Below, piece by piece: positions 1 through 5,827 of a stretch of DNA of 7,756 nucleotides. Position 1 is the first letter of the stretch; each line of letters opens with the position of its first letter. The DNA comes from Alphaproteobacteria bacterium UBA2723 (GTDB lineage Bacteria > Pseudomonadota > Alphaproteobacteria > RF32 > CAG-239). Location of the stretch: the NCBI GenBank assembly GCA_002353835.1, contig DEKL01000085.1:1-7756 (forward strand), written 5' to 3'. A model generated the notes under the pieces. It saw nothing but the letters and a program-made list of their open reading frames with translations, did no database searches and had not been told where the DNA came from. The position numbers and the translations under genes were made by a program.

Positions 1-392
1 CGACCTAAACCGCCGTTACCGAGGGCAGGGTCATATTCTGTATCAAAAAGCTCTTCCAATGAAAAATCCGGAAAATCATCAAACTTAATATCTTTAAGAA
101 TATCATAAAGACCAAGGTTGTGTAGATTGTTTTCCAAAGACCGACCGATGAGGTATTCAATGGATAGATAATATACACGCTTTGTAGATTTTTTCTTATT
201 ATAACGGGCCATGGTAGCGTAAAGCTCATCCATGGCAAATTCACGTACGGCAAGTGATATAACATACAAGGCTTCTTCTCTTGTCAGTTCACAAGTACGT
301 TTTCCGATAAAATATTTAATATAATGCTCAATAGAAAGTTTAAGCCGAGCTTTTTTCATCTCATCACTAATTTCTAATTTCTGTTTTTTCAA
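1..392 (-). CDS. glgP: Glycogen/starch/alpha-glucan phosphorylase, N-terminal part (runs off window)
   Basis: Glycogen phosphorylase releases glucose-1-phosphate from alpha-1,4-glucans in the cytoplasm using PLP. Only the first 130 codons are in the window. Residues 72-97 read RVYYLSIEYLIGRSLENN followed by LHNLGLYD, and residues 119-130 read EYDPALGNGGLG. Both are near-invariant N-terminal blocks of glycosyltransferase family 35. The PLP lysine lies beyond the window. I chose TTG at 392 because GGGAG (401-405) sits 8 nt upstream, the preceding codons do not resemble the family, and a good promoter ends just upstream at 436. An in-frame ATG at 467 would add 25 unconserved residues and would lie upstream of that promoter. 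The gene diverges from tolC and shares its upstream region. Family assignment is firm; the start codon is an inference. Confidence 0.93.
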   Translation of the reverse strand, partial: MKKQKLEISDEMKKARLKLSIEHYIKYFIGKRTCELTREEALYVISLAVREFAMDELYATMARYNKKKSTKRVYYLSIEYLIGRSLENNLHNLGLYDILKDIKFDDFPDFSLEELFDTEYDPALGNGGLG

Positions 393-435
393 AACACAAT
401 CTCCCAGATTTAAACATACGCTAATATTCACAGTG

Positions 436-463
436 ACTATAGTGAAATATTTTGATTTTTCAA
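436..463 (-). promoter_or_regulatory. Candidate sigma70-type promoter for glgP
   Basis: On the minus strand TTGAAA (458-463) is followed after 16 nt by TATAGT (436-441). Transcription would begin near 429, giving a leader of about 37 nt that contains the GGGAG ribosome site before the TTG start. The -10 lies inside a small perfect palindrome, ACTATAGT (436-443). This is a consensus match only; no start site is proven. Confidence 0.45.
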
Positions 464-502
464 CCATAATATAAGATACTTTTTACAAAATAAAAATAAT
501 GT

Positions 503-532
503 TTGGCATTTTTTTAACAAGTGTTGTATAAA
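503..532 (+). promoter_or_regulatory. Candidate promoter for tolC
   Basis: TTGGCA (503-508) and TATAAA (527-532) are separated by 18 nt, which fits a housekeeping-sigma promoter and gives a leader of roughly 30 nt before the tolC ATG. A weaker overlapping alternative is TTAACA (514-519) with TAATAT (538-543). The ribosome site AGAGGGA (554-560) lies 7 nt before the ATG. The whole divergent gap 393-567 is AT-rich and I see no other clear operator. Confidence 0.4.
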
Positions 533-567
533 TATTGTAATATGAAAAGAAACAGAGGGAATATAAT

Positions 568-1932
568 ATGAAAAAACAAGTTGTTATGGGAGTATTATGC
601 GCAATAATGGCTGTTCACACAGCAAATGCGGATACTTTGGAAGCTGCATTGGCAAAAGCTTATGAATATAATCCGGCGCTAAAGGCGGCTCGTGCCGGTA
701 AACAAGCGGTGGATGAAAATGTCGCATTAGCAAAATCCGGTTACAGACCGACATTAAAAGTTAACGGCGGCTATACTGACACCAAAAATAATTCTAATGC
801 GCCCTCACCATACAAACCGACATACGGCTACAACAGAACATTGGCAGCCACCGTTTCTCAACCGATTTTCAGCGGTTTCAAAACGCTAAATTCCGTTAAA
901 TCAGCAAAAAGCTACGCAAAAGCCTCCAGAGCTTCTTTAATGGCGACGGAACAAGCTGTTTTATTGGAAGCCTCTGTTGCATATTTGGATGTATTGCAAG
1001 ACGAAGCAATTGTTAAATTACAAAAGAATAACGAAAACTTATTAAGAAAAGAACTTGATGAAACCAGAGAGCGCTTTAAGGTTGGCGAGGTTACCACCAC
1101 TGACGTATCGCAAGCAGAAGCAAGTTATGCCTCGGCTCAATCGCAAAGAATAGCCGCAGAAGGCAATTTAGAGGCATCAAAAGCTGTTTATAAACAAATA
1201 ATCGGTACCAACCCACAGGGCGTGAGTATTCCGAAAGAAATAGAAAAAATGTTTCCTCAAAGTTTAGATGCGGCTTTAGATTATGCCAGAAAGCACAGCT
1301 ATGCCTTAGAAACAGCCCGTCAAACCTTAAATGCTAAAAAGCATGATGTCAGCACCAGTAAAGGCGATCTGCTTCCTTCCATAGATGCGTACGCGCAGGC
1401 CGGACGTATAAAAACGCAGAACTATATGTTGGAAAAGAACCCGACAAATAATGAAGTTGAATTAGGAGTTAATTTCAGTGTACCGATTTACAATGCCGGC
1501 ACCAGTCGTGCTAAGATTCGCCAAAGTAAATATTATCATTGGCAAGCACAAGAAAACCTGCTTAATACGGAAGATGCCTTGCGGGCAGATATCACCAGTG
1601 CTTGGGAATATTTAAGCGCGAATAAGGCCAGAATAAATTCTGCAAAGGCACAAGTTAAAGCTTATCAAGTCGCATTGGAAGGTGTACGTGAAGAAGAGGC
1701 TCTCGGTAACAGAACGGTTTTGGATGTGTTAAACCAGTACCAATTCTTATTAAATTCTGAAGTGGAAGAAGTGACAACCCGTCATGATTATTACGTATCC
1801 GGCTTAACATTATTGCAGGCGATGGGTAAGTTAACCGCAAAGGACTTAAACTTGAATGTTAAATTATATGATGTTGATGCCAATTACAATGAAACAAGCG
1901 GAAAATGGCTTTCCACAGATATTAAGAAATAA
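568..1932 (+). CDS. tolC: TolC-family outer-membrane channel protein
   Basis: This is an outer-membrane exit duct used by type I secretion and RND/ABC efflux systems; three copies form a beta-barrel plus a periplasmic alpha-helical tunnel. The 454-residue length is normal. Residues 1-21 are a Sec signal peptide (KK, hydrophobic core, cleavage predicted after ANA-21, before DT). The two internally repeated OEP halves are visible: the first spans about 22-212, with SVAYLDVL near 136-143 and RFKVGEVTTTDVSQAEA near 169-185. The second spans about 232-425, with LGVNFSVPIYNAG near 299-311, REEEALGNRTVLDVLN near 374-389 and a final helix ending LLQAMGKL near 415-422. AGAGGGA (554-560) precedes the ATG. 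The 75-residue gene starts 11 nt downstream and is probably cotranscribed. No membrane-fusion or transporter gene is adjacent, so the partner system is unknown. Confidence 0.95.
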   Translation: MKKQVVMGVLCAIMAVHTANADTLEAALAKAYEYNPALKAARAGKQAVDENVALAKSGYRPTLKVNGGYTDTKNNSNAPSPYKPTYGYNRTLAATVSQPIFSGFKTLNSVKSAKSYAKASRASLMATEQAVLLEASVAYLDVLQDEAIVKLQKNNENLLRKELDETRERFKVGEVTTTDVSQAEASYASAQSQRIAAEGNLEASKAVYKQIIGTNPQGVSIPKEIEKMFPQSLDAALDYARKHSYALETARQTLNAKKHDVSTSKGDLLPSIDAYAQAGRIKTQNYMLEKNPTNNEVELGVNFSVPIYNAGTSRAKIRQSKYYHWQAQENLLNTEDALRADITSAWEYLSANKARINSAKAQVKAYQVALEGVREEEALGNRTVLDVLNQYQFLLNSEVEEVTTRHDYYVSGLTLLQAMGKLTAKDLNLNVKLYDVDANYNETSGKWLSTDIKK

Positions 1933-1943
1933 AGGAAGATAAG

Positions 1944-2171
1944 ATGGCAAATAAAACAATAGATGAAACAACGGAATTGCTGCGCCAGAGTATAATAACA
2001 TCTAAAAGCGCTAAACACTGTATCAAAGATTACAGCGGTGAGGTTTTTGAGTTAACGGCAGATATGCTTGTGGAAGGTCGCTATTTTGATAAGACACAAG
2101 CTAAGGAACTTTCCGGGATTGCCGAATGCATATTACAAAAATATACCAAGTTGCTTTCGCTTGCGAAATAA
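1944..2171 (+). CDS. Unrecognised 75-residue protein downstream of tolC
   Basis: I do not recognise this family. The ATG is preceded by AGGAAG with suitable spacing, the gap to tolC is 11 nt, and codon use resembles tolC, so it is likely a real cotranscribed gene. The product is soluble-looking, about evenly charged and probably mostly helical (a helix near 5-20, another near 50-72). It has no signal peptide or membrane segment and two lone cysteines, C27 and C62. In many alphaproteobacteria tolC is followed by popZ (DUF2497), but this protein is too short and lacks the PopZ C-terminal pattern, so I do not call it that. Its stop is one base from the comF stop on the other strand. It could be a small regulator or adaptor; the sequence does not say. 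Confidence 0.7.
   Translation: MANKTIDETTELLRQSIITSKSAKHCIKDYSGEVFELTADMLVEGRYFDKTQAKELSGIAECILQKYTKLLSLAK
2155..2168. terminator. Small hairpin at the convergent orf75/comF junction (weak terminator candidate)
   Basis: TTTCGC-TT-GCGAAA is a perfect 14-base palindromic hairpin (realistically a 5-bp stem with a CTTG loop). It covers the last codons of the 75-residue gene, immediately before its TAA, and lies just past the comF stop on the other strand. It is followed on the plus strand by TAATTTAA rather than a solid T-run. It is the only structure at a junction with no intergenic space, but the stem is short and it may have arisen by chance from coding sequence. Confidence 0.25.
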
Positions 2172-2172
2172 T

Positions 2173-2910
2173 TTAATGAGAGCAAACACGTGCCACGGTC
2201 AAAATATCAACAGATTTAGCACCTGCTTTTAATAGTATCTTTGTACATTCTTTTGCGGTAGTTCCCGTTGTGTAAACATCATCAATTAAGACGATTCGTT
2301 TTCCTTTAATTTTTAGCGGATTAGTTATCTTAAAAGTATTTTTTACGTTGGTCTTTCTTTTAGTGCTATCACACAAAGACTGCGGTTTTGTGTATTTTCT
2401 TTTTTTCAACACGTTTGGCGCCACAGGGATAGACCATAATTTAGATAATTCCATAGCTAAGAGAGCGGATTGGTTGTATTTTCGCTTAATTAAACGAAGA
2501 AAATGTATGGGGACCGGTATAATCAAGTCAATACCGGCGTCTAAAATATCCTTTCCGGCAAAATCAAGCCAACGAACAAGCAATGGTATATTCTCAACAC
2601 GGTCAGCAAATTTAAAGTCCAAGATAATTCTTTTGGAATACTCATCATACTCTATTGCAGAACGGCAAAGGCGGTAGGGGTCTTTCTTATTTAAGCAAGC
2701 AACGCAGGAAAGCCCCAAAATATCATCTTTATGTCCGATAAGAGGTTTACCGCAACGTTGGCAATAGGGCTTAATAATAAAAGAAATATTATCAAAACAC
2801 TCTGAACATAAACTGTCTTTCTCATGAATAATCTTGCCGCAAGACAGACACCTTAACGGCAAAATAAAATCAACTAAATTTTTAAGACAGTTTATAATTG
2901 AGAAAGACAT
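2173..2910 (-). CDS. comF: ComF family protein (double zinc finger plus phosphoribosyltransferase fold)
   Basis: ComF/GntX-type proteins join an N-terminal zinc finger to a type I phosphoribosyltransferase domain. In competent bacteria ComF supports DNA uptake; elsewhere its biochemical role is unsettled. Here the 245-residue protein has CxxC pairs at C21/C24, C35/C38, C50/C53 and C69/C72. The family block PVPIHFLRLIKRKYNQSALL lies at about 132-151, and the PRPP loop VLIDDVYTTGTTAKE lies at about 207-221 with the two consecutive Asp at 210-211. The ATG at 2910 places the first CxxC at residue 21, as is usual. The start overlaps the end of sucD by 19 nt, and no clear Shine-Dalgarno precedes it, so translation is probably coupled. 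It is the last gene of the minus-strand operon. Confidence 0.92.
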   Translation of the reverse strand: MSFSIINCLKNLVDFILPLRCLSCGKIIHEKDSLCSECFDNISFIIKPYCQRCGKPLIGHKDDILGLSCVACLNKKDPYRLCRSAIEYDEYSKRIILDFKFADRVENIPLLVRWLDFAGKDILDAGIDLIIPVPIHFLRLIKRKYNQSALLAMELSKLWSIPVAPNVLKKRKYTKPQSLCDSTKRKTNVKNTFKITNPLKIKGKRIVLIDDVYTTGTTAKECTKILLKAGAKSVDILTVARVCSH

Positions 2911-3758
2911 TTTGTTAAGTCAGAAAGATTATCAACAACAATCATCCCGGAAGATTCTAAAAGCTTCTTTTTTTCTTGCGGGGTAGTAATACCTCGGCAA
3001 AGAATATCCGGCGCTAAACCAAAATTGATGGAAAGAGAAGTCGGATCTTCTATCATCAGAGCGATAACCGGTTTTTCTTTAGTCATTTCAGCATAGACAT
3101 GAGCTGTTTCTAACTCATAATTTCCTCCGATACCACCGACCAAAACAATCGCCTTCGTATTTTTATCGGCATTAAATTTTTTGATAATATCTATAAAACC
3201 GGTTCCGATAATAAAGTCATCACCTAAACCGACAACAGTAGATTCTCCAAAGCCTGCTTTGTTAAGTTCTAAAACGACTTCATAAGTTAAAGTTGAAGAG
3301 CGTGAAATAATTCCGATATTGCCTGATTTGTGGATATTATCCGGAAAAATTCCCATATACGATTCATCAGGTGTGATAATTCCCGGTGTATTTGGCCCGA
3401 TTAAGATGGTTTTCGTTTTTGTTAATTCATGACGAATTTCCATCATGTCGCTGACAGGAATACCCGAAGTAATAACAACAATCAAATCCAATTTGGCATC
3501 AATCGCTTCTAAAATTGCGGCTTTAGCTGATTTTGCCGGCACAAAAATAAGAGAAGCCGTTGCTTTAGTTTTTTCTTTAGCTTCTTTCACGGTATTAAAA
3601 ACAGGCACACCCAAGTGAGTATCTTCTTTTTTATTCGGGACAACACCGGCAACAATATTAGTTCCATATTTAATCGCACGTTGAATATGAAAAGAAGCTT
3701 GTGTACCGGTAATACCTTGAACCATAATTTTTGTGTTTTTATCAACCAAAACAGCCAT
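2892..3758 (-). CDS. SucD-like protein (succinyl-CoA synthetase alpha subunit homologue) lacking the active-site histidine
   Basis: The 288 residues align with E. coli SucD over the full length with about one inserted residue: MAVLVDKNTK at 1-10, a CoA-binding TGTQASFH at 17-24, THLGVPVFNTV at 47-57, GPNTPGIITP at 121-130, SRSSTLTYE at 152-160. SucD normally phosphorylates a histidine (E. coli H246 in mature numbering) during ATP-driven thioester formation. Here the GHAG context reads G247-L248-A249-P250, so the histidine is leucine (codon 3015-3017). The partner glutamate (E208, in IGEIGG) is G209 (codon 3132-3134). GGDP is GDDF (179-182), and the cysteine of GPNCPG is threonine. A strong AGGAGG (3766-3771) precedes the ATG, which shares one base with the sucC-like stop. 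The fold and CoA domain look intact; normal ligase activity is unlikely. This is a diverged paralogue, not a frameshifted pseudogene. Confidence 0.88.
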   Translation of the reverse strand: MAVLVDKNTKIMVQGITGTQASFHIQRAIKYGTNIVAGVVPNKKEDTHLGVPVFNTVKEAKEKTKATASLIFVPAKSAKAAILEAIDAKLDLIVVITSGIPVSDMMEIRHELTKTKTILIGPNTPGIITPDESYMGIFPDNIHKSGNIGIISRSSTLTYEVVLELNKAGFGESTVVGLGDDFIIGTGFIDIIKKFNADKNTKAIVLVGGIGGNYELETAHVYAEMTKEKPVIALMIEDPTSLSINFGLAPDILCRGITTPQEKKKLLESSGMIVVDNLSDLTKCLSQL

Positions 3759-4966
3759 TACAAGTCCTCCTCAATCGCTTCTTTGAGCATGGTTAAGCCG
3801 GTATAAGTATCCGGTGCGATTTTCAGCGGTAAACCGGATGATTGCAAAATATTTATGGCTTCTTCCTTGTTGGTTCCTTCAAAACGTGCAACAAGCGGAA
3901 TATTTAATCCCAAATCATTAGCGACAGCAATAATGCCGTCAGCAATCAAATTACAACGGGAAAAACCACCCAAGATATTGATGAAAATGCCGTCAACCGT
4001 AGGATTCGTCATAATTAACCTGATACTTGCGGCAATTTTATCTCTGTCAACACCACCTTTAAGATTTAAGAAACATGCAGTTTCCAAATTTTGTTTTTGT
4101 GCTTCATTGATAATATTAAGCGCTAAACCGCTACCGTTAGTAATAATACCGATACCATTATCCAACTCCTTATACTGAAAACCGTATTTAGAGGCGGTGG
4201 ATTCGCGTTCATCAATACCGACTTCATCACTTAACTTCAAAATGTCATTATGGCGATATAATGCATTATCATCAAACATAATTTTAGCATCAAGAGCCCA
4301 AATACGTCCGTTTTTTTGAATGCCGACAGGATTTATTTCTAACATTGTTGCATCATTGGCATAAAAAATTTTTAATGCCTTATTAAAAAATGATTTTAAT
4401 GAAGCTACATCACCGGCATATTTCATAAAATCAATAGCCTTTTGTAAAACGGCATTTGTAATAGTTTTATGGAGACCTAAATTTATTTTTAAAACATTTT
4501 CGGTGTTTTCTATGGACTTATCTAAAATATCCTCATCATCATTTTCTTCAAGAGGCATAATCAACAACATAGCGGAAGCAGAAATTCTGTCCGACACAAT
4601 ACCCAGATAGAATTTTTTTGTAGCTTTGACATATTCCTCAATATAAACGCGGCTGACAAGACGACCTTTTGCATCAGTTTGCCTTGTTACCAATGTGTTT
4701 TCTAACATTTCATCCGCATTTTTAGCAACATCATCAATATTTCTTACTAAACGAATGCCCCCTTGTTTTCCGGCGCGTTTATCTAAAAATTTTCCGTTAC
4801 GGCGAGCACCGGCCTGTATTTGTGCTTTAATAATCCATGGACCGTCCGGAGATACTTTCAAGGCAGCCGCTTTTGCTTCCATCGGGGTATAAGCAATCAT
4901 CCCAGCAGGAATGGAAATACCGAAATTCTTAAAAATCTTTTTTGCCTGATATTCATAAATATTCAT
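3758..4966 (-). CDS. SucC-like protein (succinyl-CoA synthetase beta subunit homologue), divergent
   Basis: This 402-residue protein has an N-terminal ATP-grasp region and a C-terminal CoA-ligase domain. Recognisable blocks are MNIYEYQAKKIF at 1-12, WIIKAQIQAGARR at 44-56, an alphaproteobacterial-type insert at 57-70, ATMLEINPVG at 206-215, ALDAKIMFDDNALYR at 224-238, GIGIITNGSGLAL at 271-283, and LIADGII at 340-346. The metal and active-site residues E210, N212 and D226 are kept, as is ATP-grasp K47. Departures from the family are GGRG to GARR (53-56), the usual histidine near 51 to glutamine, loss of the EGG(V/M)DIE motif (region 138-150 is acidic instead), LDVGGG to LNLKGG (300-305), and RCD to RCN (337-339). 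The start at 4966 matches the family; an upstream in-frame ATG at 5014 would lie inside sufE. It starts 4 nt after the sufE stop. Confidence 0.87.
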   Translation of the reverse strand: MNIYEYQAKKIFKNFGISIPAGMIAYTPMEAKAAALKVSPDGPWIIKAQIQAGARRNGKFLDKRAGKQGGIRLVRNIDDVAKNADEMLENTLVTRQTDAKGRLVSRVYIEEYVKATKKFYLGIVSDRISASAMLLIMPLEENDDEDILDKSIENTENVLKINLGLHKTITNAVLQKAIDFMKYAGDVASLKSFFNKALKIFYANDATMLEINPVGIQKNGRIWALDAKIMFDDNALYRHNDILKLSDEVGIDERESTASKYGFQYKELDNGIGIITNGSGLALNIINEAQKQNLETACFLNLKGGVDRDKIAASIRLIMTNPTVDGIFINILGGFSRCNLIADGIIAVANDLGLNIPLVARFEGTNKEEAINILQSSGLPLKIAPDTYTGLTMLKEAIEEDL

Positions 4967-4970
4967 ACTG

Positions 4971-5378
4971 TTACTTTCCAAGCGACTTTGCGGAATAGTA
5001 TTTAATCTTATCAACCATAGAGAGCATTCCGCTGCGTCGGTTTGGAGTAATATGCTCTCTCAAACCCATTTTATCAAAAATTTCTTCAACATCAATATCT
5101 AAAATTTCTTGTGCAGGTTTATCTTTGAAGATTTCTAAAACAACTGCAATAATCCCACGAACGATAATGGCGTCACTATCACCTTCAAAATAAATATGAG
5201 CTTTTTCATAATGCGGAATAATCCAAACCTGAGATTGGCAACCGGGTACCTTCCACTCTTCCGTTTTTAATTCATCACTGATATGTGGTAATTGTGAACC
5301 CAACTCAATAAGATACTTATACCGGTCTTCCCAAGAGTCTAAAAATGAAAAATTATCAATCAGTTCATCAATACTCAT
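4971..5378 (-). CDS. sufE: SufE, cysteine desulfuration protein
   Basis: SufE accepts persulfide sulfur from SufS onto its own cysteine and passes it to the Fe-S scaffold in the cytoplasm. The 135-residue length is typical. The sulfur-accepting site VPGCQSQVW is intact (Cys47 counting from the chosen start), and the C-terminal TPNRRSGMLSMV block is characteristic. I chose ATG at 5378: GGAG (5387-5390) lies 8 nt upstream, and the ATG overlaps the sufT stop as TGATG. An in-frame GTG immediately before it (5381) would add one residue. It lies between sufT and the sucC-like gene, so it is cotranscribed with its partner sufS. Nothing in the sequence suggests loss of function. Confidence 0.95.
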   Translation of the reverse strand: MSIDELIDNFSFLDSWEDRYKYLIELGSQLPHISDELKTEEWKVPGCQSQVWIIPHYEKAHIYFEGDSDAIIVRGIIAVVLEIFKDKPAQEILDIDVEEIFDKMGLREHITPNRRSGMLSMVDKIKYYSAKSLGK

Positions 5379-5821
5379 CACAGCAACTCCAACATCATCC
5401 TTGCTTCTTCACTTAAACGTTCTAAAGACCAAGCCGGTTCCCACACAACCTCAACTTCAACTTTACCGATACCGGAAACCATAGCAACCGCATCAGCAAC
5501 TTGTTGTGGTAGAACACCGGCAACCGGGCATCCCGGCGCTGTTAAAGACATATCAATATGAATATCACCGGAAGGTTCTTGATTTATCTTATAGATTAAC
5601 CCGAGGTCATAAATATTGATAGGTATTTCCGGATCATAAATTGTTTTAAGTGCCTCAACAATATTACTCATTTCAGCATTTTTTACGCCGGATTTAAGCG
5701 TTTCACCAGCATAAGCTTTATAAACCGGAAGCTCTTCGGTATCATCAACACTCATTGCAGATAATAGCTGCAATTCGTTTTCATCTTCTATTGTTAAAGG
5801 TTTTGTGTTATCTTCTGTCAT
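5378..5821 (-). CDS. sufT: SufT, DUF59/MIP18-family Fe-S maturation factor
   Basis: SufT proteins are small Fe-S cluster assembly or transfer factors built on a DUF59 (MIP18/PaaD-like) domain. The domain spans about residues 53-147: IYDPEIPINIYDLGLIYKI at 61-79, the conserved TAPGCP with Cys98 at 94-99, and a C-terminal VVWEPAWSLERLSEEARMML at 124-143 that separates SufT from PaaD proteins. The first 50 residues form an acidic N-terminal extension, as in many alphaproteobacterial SufT proteins. It begins 6 nt after sufS ends, with only a weak ribosome site, so translation may be coupled. It ends in a one-base stop/start overlap with sufE. Position right after sufS matches the usual alphaproteobacterial order. 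Confidence 0.93.
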   Translation of the reverse strand: MTEDNTKPLTIEDENELQLLSAMSVDDTEELPVYKAYAGETLKSGVKNAEMSNIVEALKTIYDPEIPINIYDLGLIYKINQEPSGDIHIDMSLTAPGCPVAGVLPQQVADAVAMVSGIGKVEVEVVWEPAWSLERLSEEARMMLELL

Positions 5822-5827
5822 GGTCGA

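Noticed and set aside
5..265. Minus-strand open frame of 86 codons at the left edge
   Set aside because: It overlaps the phosphorylase in another frame, and its translation is hydrophobic and unlike any family. The frame starting at TTG 392 gives clear phosphorylase motifs.
1944..2171. popZ (DUF2497) after tolC
   Set aside because: The protein is only 75 residues and lacks the proline-rich middle and conserved C-terminal helices of PopZ.
2348..2677. Plus-strand open frame of 109 codons opposite comF
   Set aside because: It is antisense to the comF phosphoribosyltransferase region and shows no family features.
3855..4178. Plus-strand open frame of 107 codons opposite the sucC-like gene
   Set aside because: It is antisense to a conserved coding region, and its composition is explained by the reverse complement of that gene.
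2892..4966. Reading the pair as FdrA-type acyl-CoA synthetase or malate-CoA ligase
   Set aside because: Length, two-subunit order and block-by-block match are to SucC/SucD. Malate-CoA ligase keeps the active-site histidine, and FdrA is a longer single chain.
2892..4966. Calling the sucC/sucD pair pseudogenes
   Set aside because: Both frames are open over full length, with good ribosome signals or coupling and conserved structural blocks; only active-site positions are altered.
4967..5014. Longer start for the sucC-like gene at ATG 5014
   Set aside because: The added 16 residues lie inside sufE and are absent from the family; MNIYEYQAKK at 4966 is the conserved N-terminus.
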